Assembly: GCA_964631955.1 (NCBI GenBank)
Contig: CAZWBA010000004.1
Span: 62,001-126,000 of the forward strand
Source of the DNA: CAMLJR01 sp964631955
Lineage (GTDB): Bacteria > Pseudomonadota > Gammaproteobacteria > Pseudomonadales > CAMLJR01
Length of the DNA stretch: 64,000 nt
Reading direction: 5' to 3'
The notes under the pieces were generated by a model. That model did not search any database, was not told the origin of the DNA, and saw nothing but the letters and a program-made list of their open reading frames with translations. The first letter of the stretch is position 1; the number at the start of each line of letters is the position of its first letter. Position numbers and translations under genes: made by a program. Shown here piece after piece: positions 45,493-53,127 of the stretch.

Positions 45493-46326
45493 TCAGTACG
45501 CCGCCATTAACAGGCCCAGCGCAAATACGGGAGCGGCGGCGCTGATGCTGTCGAAACGATCGAGAATGCCACCATGACCGGGCAGGATGCTGCCGCTGTC
45601 TTTGACGCCCCGATAACGCTTGAGCATGCTTTCGAGCAGATCGCCGATCACCGATGCCACCATCGTCAGCGCGGCGATAACCAGAAGCGTGACCAATGGA
45701 ATATGCCGCTCCCACAGTAAATGCCATATCGCGAAAGCGAAGAGCACGCTCGCCACCAGACCACCGCCAAAACCTTCCCACGATTTACCGGGACTGACCG
45801 CAGGGGCGAGTTTGGTCCTGCCGAACTGCGTGCCGCTGAAATAGGCGCCGATATCTGCGGCGGCCACCAGCGTCAGCAAAAACATGACCTTCCATTCGCC
45901 ATTGATCTGCAGGCGCAGATAGGACAGCGCCAGCCACGCCGGCAGCAATGCCAGCCAGCCCATCAGCAGGCGCACCCACATCGAGCCCCACCAGGCACCG
46001 CTTCGCGGATAGGTTTTTATACACAGCAAGGCCGCGCACCACCACACCGCCGCAAGCGACAGCACCCACCGCAGACGTTGTACATTCATCAGCTCGTCGA
46101 ACAGCTGCGTCCACTCTAACAGACCGACTATGGCGCCTGCCGATACTGCGCCATAGAGCAGCCGGGCGAAGGTGTTATTCAGTGAGGCCAGATTCGCCCA
46201 CTCCCAGCAGCCCAGCAGCGTCGCTATCGCCAACACCAGAATCAATGCACGCGGCGGCAACCAGATGATTGCTGCGATTGCGACAATCGCAAGCAGGGAT
46301 CCGGTGATGACGCGCTGCTTAAGCAT
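45493..46326 (-). CDS. cdsA: Phosphatidate cytidylyltransferase
   Basis: Makes CDP-diacylglycerol for phospholipid synthesis in the inner membrane. The start ATG at 46326 (MLKQRVITGSLLAIVAIAAI) overlaps the uppS stop by 8 bp; the longer frame upstream is read from uppS in another phase. The 277-residue protein has about eight membrane segments and the CDS signature near the C-terminus (MLKRYRGVKDSGSILPGHGG then ILDRFDS). GAYFSGTQFGRTKLAPAVSP carries another conserved part. Confidence 0.97.
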   Translation of the reverse strand: MLKQRVITGSLLAIVAIAAIIWLPPRALILVLAIATLLGCWEWANLASLNNTFARLLYGAVSAGAIVGLLEWTQLFDELMNVQRLRWVLSLAAVWWCAALLCIKTYPRSGAWWGSMWVRLLMGWLALLPAWLALSYLRLQINGEWKVMFLLTLVAAADIGAYFSGTQFGRTKLAPAVSPGKSWEGFGGGLVASVLFAFAIWHLLWERHIPLVTLLVIAALTMVASVIGDLLESMLKRYRGVKDSGSILPGHGGILDRFDSISAAAPVFALGLLMAAY

Positions 46327-47110
46327 CCCCGGCCGCCTCTGCAATGATCGGCGGGGCTTCGCTGCGCCCGCCGAAGCGGCGATCCCGCTGCGCGAAAGCC
46401 TGCAGCGCGCGCTGCATTTCGAGCTCGCCGAAATCCGGCCAGAACACATCGGTAAAATAAAATTCGGAATACGCGCACTGCCACAATAAAAAATTGCTGA
46501 TGCGCTGCTCGCCGGCGGTGCGAATCAATAAATCGGGCTTCGGCAGATTCGCCAGCGCGGTGTGACGATCAAACAGCGCTTCATCGATCTGCTCGGGCTT
46601 CAGCTCTCCCCTTGCAACCTGTGCAGCGATGTCGCGCGCCGCATTGGCCATATCCCACTGCCCGCCATAATCGACGGCAATCACGAGATGCGACAGCGTA
46701 TTCGTCGCAGTGAGCGCTTCGGCTTCCGCCATCTTTTTCTGCAAACCCGCATTGAGCCGATCGCGACGGCCGATGAAATGCAGACGTACATTATCGTCGT
46801 GCAGCTTTTTGACTTCGCTATTGAGATAGAGCGAGAACAATTGCATGAGCGCGGAAACTTCCGCACTCGGTCGCGTCCAGTTTTCGCTGCTGAACGCGAA
46901 CAGTGTCAGCACCTCTACACCATTTTTGCGGCAGGTACGCAGAACGGTGCGAATGGTTTCAACGCCGGCGCGATGACCCGCTGCACCCGGCAGGCCGCGA
47001 CTTTTCGCCCAGCGGTTATTGCCATCCATGATGATCGCGACATGGCGCGGAATACGCGGAAGTGCTGTCTTTGCGTCGGACAACGTATCGACAGTAATGG
47101 AATCGGTCAT
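46319..47110 (-). CDS. uppS: Undecaprenyl diphosphate synthase
   Basis: A cis-prenyltransferase making the C55 lipid carrier for peptidoglycan and O-antigen. The 263-residue protein shows VAIIMDGNNRWAKSRGLPGA (catalytic Asp), GHRAGVETIRTVLRTC, LTLFAFSSENWTRPSAEV and LVIAVDYGGQWDMANAARDI. PDLLIRTAGEQRISNFLLWQ and EFYFTDVFWPDF follow. N- and C-terminal tails are slightly extended. It overlaps cdsA; frr lies 47 bp upstream. Confidence 0.97.
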   Translation of the reverse strand: MTDSITVDTLSDAKTALPRIPRHVAIIMDGNNRWAKSRGLPGAAGHRAGVETIRTVLRTCRKNGVEVLTLFAFSSENWTRPSAEVSALMQLFSLYLNSEVKKLHDDNVRLHFIGRRDRLNAGLQKKMAEAEALTATNTLSHLVIAVDYGGQWDMANAARDIAAQVARGELKPEQIDEALFDRHTALANLPKPDLLIRTAGEQRISNFLLWQCAYSEFYFTDVFWPDFGELEMQRALQAFAQRDRRFGGRSEAPPIIAEAAGDA

Positions 47111-47157
47111 AACACCTCGGCAAAAATCATCAGCCTCTCATGCGATGATTGCGAAAA

Positions 47158-47715
47158 TCATATCGCCATCAAATCCGCTTCTTTGGCGGCGAGAGCCTTC
47201 TCGGCTTCTGCAATGTATTTGTCGGTCAGCTTCTGAATATCATCCTGCGCCTTGCGTTCCTGATCTTCGCTGATTTCCTTGTCCTTCAGTAATTCCTTGA
47301 TATCGGCCAGTACGTCGCGACGCACATTGCGAATCGACACACGCGCATTTTCAGCTTCCGCTTTTGCCTGCTTGATGTAACCCTTGCGCGTCTCCTCGGT
47401 GAGCTGCGGCATCGGAATACGGATCACCGTGCCCGCCGTGCTCGGATTCAGGCCGAGATCGGATTTCATGATCGCCTTTTCGACATCCGGCACCAGATTG
47501 CGCTCCCACGGCGAAACCGTGAGCGTGCGCGCATCTTCGACACCGATGTTGGCGACCTGGCTCAAGGGAACCTCGCTGCCGTAATAATTCACGCGAATCG
47601 TATCGAGCAGACTCGGATGCGCACGGCCAGTGCGAATCTTGTTGAAATTGTGGCCGAGCACTTCAACCGCTTTTTTCATACGCGCTTCGGCGTCTTTTTT
47701 GTAATCTTCAATCAC
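47158..47715 (-). CDS. frr: Ribosome recycling factor
   Basis: Splits post-termination ribosomes together with EF-G. The start is the GTG at 47715 (VIEDYKKDAEARMKKAVEVL), 7 nt after AGGAGA, giving exactly the usual 185 residues; the open frame upstream to 47841 is not Frr-like. Conserved pieces are FNKIRTGRAHPSLLDTIRVN, YYGSEVPLSQVANI, ARTLTVSPWERNLVPDVEKA, ETRKGYIKQAK and VRRDVLADIKELLKDKEISE. It lies 46 bp downstream of pyrH. Confidence 0.97.
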   Translation of the reverse strand: MIEDYKKDAEARMKKAVEVLGHNFNKIRTGRAHPSLLDTIRVNYYGSEVPLSQVANIGVEDARTLTVSPWERNLVPDVEKAIMKSDLGLNPSTAGTVIRIPMPQLTEETRKGYIKQAKAEAENARVSIRNVRRDVLADIKELLKDKEISEDQERKAQDDIQKLTDKYIAEAEKALAAKEADLMAI

Positions 47716-47761
47716 GAGAAATTCTCCTGCGCTAAATTCGATTCTGCCTTCGCGATGCAAT

Positions 47762-48511
47762 TCATCGTTCGACGAGCGTACCTTCGTTGCCGCCGCGCAC
47801 GATATTGAGCAGTGCCCCCACTTTCTCCATCGCGAAAACACGCAGCGGCAAATTGTGATCGCGGCACAAACAGATTGCGGTCAGATCCATTACGCCCAGT
47901 TTCTGATCGAGCGCTTCGTCAAACGTCAGCTGGTCGTATTTGACCGCGGCCGGATCGCGCATGGGATCGGCATTGTAAATGCCGTCGACCTTGGTGGCCT
48001 TGAGCACGAGTTCGGCGTTGATTTCGATACCGCGCAGGCACGCGGCCGAATCGGTGGTGAAAAACGGATTGCCGGTGCCGCCCGCGAAAATCACCACCTC
48101 ACCGCGTTCGAGTGCGCGCACCGCGCGACGGCGATCGTAATGATCGACGATACCGCTCATGGGAATCGCCGACATCACGCGCGAGGCGATATTGCTGCGC
48201 TCGAGTGCATCGCGCATCGCCAGTGCATTCATCACCGTGGCGAGCATGCCCATATGATCGCCGGTGACGCGATCGAGACCCGCTGCCTGCAATGCCGCGC
48301 CGCGAAATAAATTACCGCCGCCGACGACGAGCCCGACCTGCACGCCGATACCGACCAGCTGACCGATTTCGAGCGCCATACGATCGAGAATTCTGGGGTC
48401 GATACCGACACCGTCCTTGCCGAGGGCCTCACCACTCAGCTTGAGCAGAATACGTTTGTATTTTTTCTCGGGACGGCTCTCATGACCGCCAAGGCGGGAC
48501 TGACTCGACAT
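47762..48511 (-). CDS. pyrH: Uridylate kinase
   Basis: Phosphorylates UMP to UDP; a hexameric amino-acid-kinase-fold enzyme inhibited by UTP. The start ATG at 48511 follows GGAG; a GTG at 48523 is the other option. The 249-residue protein has KRILLKLSGEALGKDGVGID, VGLVVGGGNLFRGAALQAAG and DRVTGDHMGMLATVMNALAM. EVVIFAGGTGNPFFTTDSAA, LKATKVDGIYNADP and a C-terminal NIVRGGNEGTLV complete the family pattern. It is separated from tsf by a terminator, so pyrH-frr probably has its own promoter in 48512-48686. Confidence 0.98.
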   Translation of the reverse strand: MSSQSRLGGHESRPEKKYKRILLKLSGEALGKDGVGIDPRILDRMALEIGQLVGIGVQVGLVVGGGNLFRGAALQAAGLDRVTGDHMGMLATVMNALAMRDALERSNIASRVMSAIPMSGIVDHYDRRRAVRALERGEVVIFAGGTGNPFFTTDSAACLRGIEINAELVLKATKVDGIYNADPMRDPAAVKYDQLTFDEALDQKLGVMDLTAICLCRDHNLPLRVFAMEKVGALLNIVRGGNEGTLVER

Positions 48512-48686
48512 CGTGCGCTCCACACTTTCAACGGCTGCTTCGATTCTCTGCAGCCTGTTTCCGGCAGCTGCTCTGGATTTTCAGCAGCGTCATTATGTTC
48601 TGGAAATCTGCGCGCCATGCAGCGATCGCCGGCTGCCTACACTACACAGCAGCGACCGACACTACAAACCGGCCGTGCATGAATAC

Positions 48687-48709
48687 AAAAACGGGGCCAT
48701 CGGCCCCGT
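48687..48709 (-). terminator. Intrinsic terminator of rpsB-tsf
   Basis: ACGGGGCC (48691-48698) pairs with GGCCCCGT (48702-48709) across a 3-nt loop. On the minus strand the stem is followed by TTTTT (48691-48687). It begins 17 bp after the tsf stop. Confidence 0.9.
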
Positions 48710-48725
48710 GTTTGGATGCGGGCGA

Positions 48726-49592
48726 TCAGCCCTTGGCCGCGGCCGCAACTTCCGCAGCGAAATCGACCTCTTCCTTCTCGATACCTTCGCCGACTTCGAA
48801 ACGCGCGAATTCAACCACATCGGCGCCCGCTTTCTTGGCGAGCGCACCCACGGTCGTTTCGGGATCCTTGACGAAGGGCTGATCGAGCAGTGCATTTTCC
48901 GCGAGGAATTTCTTCACCCGGCCCAGCACCATCTTCTCGACGATATCGGCCGGCTTGCCGCTTTCAGCGGCCTGCGCGGTATAGATTTCCTTTTCCTTCG
49001 CGATCACTTCAGCGGGCATATCGTCCTGACGAACGACTTGCGGGTTGACCGCAGCGACGTGCATCGCGATGTCTTTCGCCAGTTCGGCATCGCCGCCCTT
49101 GAGCGCCACGAGCACCGCGATCTTGCCGGTGGAATGCACATAGAATCCGACCACACCATCGGCCGCATTGACCACGCGCGCGCGGCGCACGCTGATGTTT
49201 TCGCCGATTTTCTGTACCAGCGCCTGACGCGCCGCTTCGAGTTCGCCGTCCATCAGGGCAGCGATATCGCTTTGCTTCGAAGCGAATGCTTTATCCGCTA
49301 CCTTGCCCACGAATTCGAGGAAGTTGCTGTCGCGTGCGACGAAATCGGTTTCGCTGTTGACTTCGAGCACGAGACCATAACTGCCGTCGGCTGCAACTTT
49401 CGCCACGACAACGCCATCGGCTGCGGTACGGCCCGCTTTTTTCGCCGCTTTCATGCCGCTCGATTTACGCAGTTCCTCGATCGCCTTTTCGATATCACCT
49501 TCAGCTTCGACGAGCGCCTTCTTGCACTCCATCATGCCGAGGCCGGTGCGCTCACGCAGTTCTTTTACGAGGGATGCAGTGACTTCTGCCAT
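48726..49592 (-). CDS. tsf: Elongation factor Ts
   Basis: The nucleotide-exchange factor for EF-Tu. It starts at the ATG 49592 (MAEVTASLVKELRERTGLGM) after AGGAGA; the frame open to 49664 is not homologous. It has a UBA-like N-terminal domain with MMECKKALVEAEGDIEKAIE. The core follows with LVLEVNSETDFVARDSNFLE, MHVAAVNPQVVRQDDMPAEV and KFLAENALLDQPFVKDPE. 288 residues. It is downstream of rpsB with an attenuator-like hairpin between. Confidence 0.98.
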   Translation of the reverse strand: MAEVTASLVKELRERTGLGMMECKKALVEAEGDIEKAIEELRKSSGMKAAKKAGRTAADGVVVAKVAADGSYGLVLEVNSETDFVARDSNFLEFVGKVADKAFASKQSDIAALMDGELEAARQALVQKIGENISVRRARVVNAADGVVGFYVHSTGKIAVLVALKGGDAELAKDIAMHVAAVNPQVVRQDDMPAEVIAKEKEIYTAQAAESGKPADIVEKMVLGRVKKFLAENALLDQPFVKDPETTVGALAKKAGADVVEFARFEVGEGIEKEEVDFAAEVAAAAKG

Positions 49593-49702
49593 CGCTAATC
49601 TCCTGATCGACGGGATCGCACAAGCGGCAATCCATGAAACGAAAATGTTTGAATCGCGCTGCACCTTCAGTGCAATTCCAAACGCTGACTTGAAACGATT
49701 TG

Positions 49703-49726
49703 AAAAAGGGGGCCAAGCCCCCTTTT
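49703..49726 (-). terminator. Hairpin terminator/attenuator between rpsB and tsf
   Basis: AAAAGGGGGC and GCCCCCTTTT form a 10-bp stem with a 3-nt loop (49704-49726). The minus-strand transcript continues with a run of T (49707-49703). It lies about 37 bp after rpsB and 110 bp before tsf. Partial termination here would make more S2 than EF-Ts, unless tsf has its own promoter; either is inference. Confidence 0.85.
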
Positions 49727-49763
49727 ATGTTGCCGGTCCTACCTGACCAGGAACGCACGACGC

Positions 49764-50504
49764 CTATTCAGCGGCGGGTTCTTCAGCCTTGACTTCGACG
49801 AACTCGTTCGGCGTTGCGCCGGCATCGCCGCGGCCCGCCAATACGGCATCGGCCACTGCGCTGGCGTACAGCTTGACTGCGCGGATCGCGTCGTCGTTGC
49901 CGGGGATGACAAAATCAACACCGTCGGGATTGCTGTTGGTATCGACCACACCGATCACCGGAATACCGAGCTTGTTCGCTTCCTGAATCGCGATGCGCTC
50001 GTGATCGACATCGATGATGAACAGCGCGTCGGGCAGACCAGCCATATCCTTGATACCGCCGATCGAGCGTTCGAGTTTCTCCATATCGCGCGTGCGCATC
50101 AGAGCTTCTTTCTTGGTCAGCTTGGCGAAGGTGCCGTCCTGACTCTGCGCTTCGAGTTCGCGCAGGCGCTTGATCGACTGACGAATGGTTTTGTAGTTGG
50201 TGAGCATGCCGCCCAGCCAGCGGCTGCTGACGTATGGCATGCCGCAGCGCTCAGCCTGCTCTTTGATGATCTTGCTGGCGGAACGCTTGGTGCCGACCAG
50301 CAATACCTTGTTCTTGTTCGACGCGAGCTTCTTGATCACCGTCAGTGCATCGTTGAATGCAGGTACGGTGTGCTCGAGGTTGATGATATGGATCTTGTTG
50401 CGGGCACCGAAGATGTACTGTGCCATTTTGGGGTTCCAGAAGCGGGTCTGGTGGCCGAAATGCACACCGGCCTGCAGCATTTCGCGCATGCTTACTTGAG
50501 ACAT
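49764..50504 (-). CDS. rpsB: 30S ribosomal protein S2
   Basis: A component of the small ribosomal subunit. It starts at ATG 50504 (MSQVSMREMLQAGVHFGHQT) after AGGAA. Conserved parts are RFWNPKMAQYIFGARNKIHI, NLEHTVPAF, VSSRWLGGMLTNYKTIRQSI, DALFIIDVDHERIAIQEANK and IPGNDDAIRAVKLYASAVAD. 246 residues with an acidic tail. In many gammaproteobacteria the divergent neighbour is map; here map is 8 kb away with accessory genes between. The promoter must lie within 50505-50631; I could not assign the boxes. Confidence 0.98.
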   Translation of the reverse strand: MSQVSMREMLQAGVHFGHQTRFWNPKMAQYIFGARNKIHIINLEHTVPAFNDALTVIKKLASNKNKVLLVGTKRSASKIIKEQAERCGMPYVSSRWLGGMLTNYKTIRQSIKRLRELEAQSQDGTFAKLTKKEALMRTRDMEKLERSIGGIKDMAGLPDALFIIDVDHERIAIQEANKLGIPVIGVVDTNSNPDGVDFVIPGNDDAIRAVKLYASAVADAVLAGRGDAGATPNEFVEVKAEEPAAE

Positions 50505-50631
50505 TTTAAGTTCCTGTAGTTTGGGTTAGTCCTCCATACACCCCAGCGCTCCACCCGGTCATCCTCATTTCGCAGGAAAAACGGGCACCCAGAATGCTGT
50601 GACGATGTATGTGCGGCGTTAACAACTGAGT

Positions 50632-50658
50632 CAAAAAATAACCCCGCTTTTTGCGGGG
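50632..50658 (-). terminator. Intrinsic terminator of the M48-AIM24 gene cluster
   Basis: CCCCGC (50642-50647), a 5-nt loop, GCGGGG (50653-50658). On the minus strand it is followed by TTATTTTTT. It lies about 72 bp after the last AIM24-family gene and separates that cluster from the rpsB promoter region. Confidence 0.9.
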
Positions 50659-50729
50659 CGTGCTTTATACCACAAGTGGCCCGGGATCGTAAGTGCAGAA
50701 TCGAAAATGGAAACCGCCGGGCGCAGTCG

Positions 50730-51752
50730 CTAACCGCGTGATTTGACGGGGCGGAATGGCCAGGCCCAGGCGACGAAAGCCGCCGCTTTGCGCGTCTGGA
50801 TCCAGACCTTGCCGCGGCCACTGAACCGGCACACCAGACCTTCGCCCGAGAAGAACAGCGACTTGTAGCTGCCGAGTTTGGTGATGTTGTACTGCAGGCC
50901 GTCGGTAAACGCGACGATGTTGCCGGTATCGACCACGTAATCGCCGTCGATATCGACCTCGATGATCCCGCCATAGCTTGAGAAAAACAGATCGCCGCGC
51001 CCTTCCGCCCGGATGAGAAAGAAGCTCTCACCCGAGAAAAAGCCGCGCGTGAGCCCCTGCCATTTGGTGGCGATATCGACGCCCTCGGTCGAGGCGACAT
51101 ACGCCGAGTTCTGCAGGTAAACCGTCTCCTCATTGAGATAGAGATGACGCAGATCGCCCGGCGCGCCGGGGGCGATGCCGATTTCCGCCGGACCGCCCTG
51201 CGCGGTGAATTCATTGAGGAACATCGATTCGCCCGTCACCAGACGACCGAGCCCGCCGCGAAACCGGGTTTTCATGACCAGATTCGTATCCATCGTCGCC
51301 ATTGCCGAGGCTTCGACTTTCAGCGTCTCCCCGGCGGGAATCGTCACCGTCAGGAACGCGTAATCGGGCTGGCCTTCGATGCGATAGGCATAACCGCTCG
51401 GCGACTTGCCCTCAGCTCCGCCGGATGCAGGCACAACCGGAGCAGGTGGCGCCGCGCTGGATATTTTTGCCGCCGCTGGCTGCGCCCCCGCATCCGACTC
51501 GATCGGAACCAGCGACAAGCCGCCGCCCATCGCTTCCACTGCAGCGATAGCACCCAGCTGCGCCAGCGCCTGCGCATAACGATCCGCCGCAGCGCGATCG
51601 AGATTCTTCTTGATGACCGTCGGGCAGCGCGCGAATAACTGCGCGGCTTTTTCCGCGCTCATTTGAAAACGTTCGGCGAATCTAGCGATCACCTCTTCGC
51701 GATTCGCGCCATCAGCAATCGCGCCCGTCAGCATGACTTGAAATTCCGACAT
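50730..51752 (-). CDS. AIM24/TIGR00266-family protein with extra N-terminal domain
   Basis: The third of three tandem paralogues. The C-terminal half (about residues 120-330) is the TIGR00266 (AIM24-like) beta-rich fold, with GESMFLNEFTAQGGPAEIGI, VYLQNSAYVASTEGVDIATK, FFSGESFFLIRAEGRGDLFF and GLVCRFSGRGKVWIQTR. Unlike the other two it carries an N-terminal domain of about 75 residues (FQVMLTGAIADGANREEVIA, PTVIKKNLDRAAADRYAQAL). This is a small alpha/beta module I associate with other proteobacterial membrane proteins, joined by an Ala/Pro-rich linker. No signal peptide. Molecular function unknown. 340 residues; followed by a terminator. Confidence 0.85.
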   Translation of the reverse strand: MSEFQVMLTGAIADGANREEVIARFAERFQMSAEKAAQLFARCPTVIKKNLDRAAADRYAQALAQLGAIAAVEAMGGGLSLVPIESDAGAQPAAAKISSAAPPAPVVPASGGAEGKSPSGYAYRIEGQPDYAFLTVTIPAGETLKVEASAMATMDTNLVMKTRFRGGLGRLVTGESMFLNEFTAQGGPAEIGIAPGAPGDLRHLYLNEETVYLQNSAYVASTEGVDIATKWQGLTRGFFSGESFFLIRAEGRGDLFFSSYGGIIEVDIDGDYVVDTGNIVAFTDGLQYNITKLGSYKSLFFSGEGLVCRFSGRGKVWIQTRKAAAFVAWAWPFRPVKSRG

Positions 51753-51766
51753 GGGTTTCTCCTTCC

Positions 51767-52450
51767 TTACGCGCGGCGCGCTTTCAGTTGCGGACCGAGC
51801 GAAGTGCCGAAGCTCTGCGGATTATGCGACTGGCACCAGACCGTGCCGCGCCCGCGGAACCTGCACACCAGACCTTCGCCACCGAGGATCGATGCAATCC
51901 AGCTTTTTCCCGCTTTGGTCAGCGTGAAATCCAGCGTTTCGCTGAAGGCGACGATATGGCCGGTATCGACGATGTGTTCGCCGTCGACCTCGACCGGATA
52001 AATGGCACCGAAACTCGACAGCAACACCTGGCCACTGCCTTTCAGGCGCAGCCAGAACAGACTTTCGCCCGAGACCAGATTTTTGAAACCCTGAAATCCC
52101 GAATCGATATCGATACCGCTTTCGCACGCGACGAAGGCACCGCCCTGCGCGATCAGCGTTTCGCTGTCGAGCTGCTGCACGAGCATATCGCCGGCGAGAC
52201 TGGTGCCGAGCCACACCTCGGCGCCATCGCGCGGTGTCTCGAAATGGTTGAGAAAAAACGATTCGCCGCCGAGCGCGCGCTTGATCACTTTCAGCAGGCT
52301 GCCCGAGCCTTTTTTATGTGTCGTCGTGGTGATAGTGACATCGCCGCTCATCGCGATCATCGCGCCCGCTTCGGCCGTCATCGTCTCGCCGCGATTCAAT
52401 TGCACTTTCGCCGCGGTATTGCCGGGGCGATGAATCAGTTCGATCTTCAT
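51767..52450 (-). CDS. AIM24/TIGR00266-family protein (second paralogue)
   Basis: The start ATG at 52450 (MKIELIHRPGNTAAKVQLNR) follows GGAG; the open frame upstream to 52780 runs over the neighbouring gene in another phase. The 227-residue product is a stand-alone TIGR00266 domain: ETMTAEAGAMIAMSGDVTIT, GGESFFLNHFETPRDGAEVW, LIAQGGAFVACESGIDIDSG, ESLFWLRLKGSGQVLLSSFG and GLVCRFRGRGTVWCQSHN. It lies 14 bp before the third paralogue and 11 bp after the first. Function unknown; relatives are often annotated as AIM24 or mitochondrial-biogenesis-like. Confidence 0.88.
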   Translation of the reverse strand: MKIELIHRPGNTAAKVQLNRGETMTAEAGAMIAMSGDVTITTTTHKKGSGSLLKVIKRALGGESFFLNHFETPRDGAEVWLGTSLAGDMLVQQLDSETLIAQGGAFVACESGIDIDSGFQGFKNLVSGESLFWLRLKGSGQVLLSSFGAIYPVEVDGEHIVDTGHIVAFSETLDFTLTKAGKSWIASILGGEGLVCRFRGRGTVWCQSHNPQSFGTSLGPQLKARRA

Positions 52451-52461
52451 CTCTCGTCTCC

Positions 52462-53127
52462 TCAACCCCAGAATTTCGGATTCAGCCAGCCCGCCAGACC
52501 GGGCAGGCTGCGCGTCTGGATGACGATTTTTCCGCGACCGCTGACGCGCGTCACCAGACCCTCGCCACCGAACAGGCTCGAAAAAATGCCGCCGGCCAAT
52601 TGCAGCTTCAGCGAGATGCCTTCTTCGTAGGCGACGAGATGCGAGGTATCGACGATGTATTCGCCGTCGATTTCGCGTTCGAGCAATGCACCGTACGCGC
52701 CGTACCACACGGTGCCGCTGCCGCTCACGGCGATGCGAAACAAACCTTCGCGCGCGATCAGCGACACGAAGCCCGCCCATTTCAGACTCAGCTTCACGCC
52801 TTCGCTCATCGCCACAAACGCGCCGGGCTGCAAATACAGCGTTTCACCGCGCAATTCGCGCGCGACGATGGCGCCCGGCGTCGGCTGCACCAGCGTCAAC
52901 GCCTTCGGCTCGCGCGTATTGTTTTTGAATTGATTGATGAACGCGGTTTCGCCGCCCAGATATTTACGCAGCAAGGCGCCGACCACACCGCCATTGAGCT
53001 TTGTCGTTAGATCGAGATCGGCCGCCATGCTCGACATCGCGTCGGATTCGGCGATAACCGCTTCGCCGGGCGCGAGGTCGATATGCAAATGCGCAAACGC
53101 AGGTGCACCTTCAATGCGAGCTTGCAT
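52462..53127 (-). CDS. AIM24/TIGR00266-family protein (first paralogue)
   Basis: The ATG at 53127 follows AAGGAAA; a TTG two codons earlier is less likely. The 221-residue single-domain protein has HIDLAPGEAVIAESDAMSSM, GGETAFINQFKNNTREPKAL, LYLQPGAFVAMSEGVKLSLK, LFRIAVSGSGTVWYGAYGAL and GLVTRVSGRGKIVIQTRSLP. The five segments align in order with those of the two downstream paralogues. The start overlaps the 3' end of the M48 peptidase gene by 17 bp, so the four genes are very probably one transcription unit. Confidence 0.88.
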   Translation of the reverse strand: MQARIEGAPAFAHLHIDLAPGEAVIAESDAMSSMAADLDLTTKLNGGVVGALLRKYLGGETAFINQFKNNTREPKALTLVQPTPGAIVARELRGETLYLQPGAFVAMSEGVKLSLKWAGFVSLIAREGLFRIAVSGSGTVWYGAYGALLEREIDGEYIVDTSHLVAYEEGISLKLQLAGGIFSSLFGGEGLVTRVSGRGKIVIQTRSLPGLAGWLNPKFWG

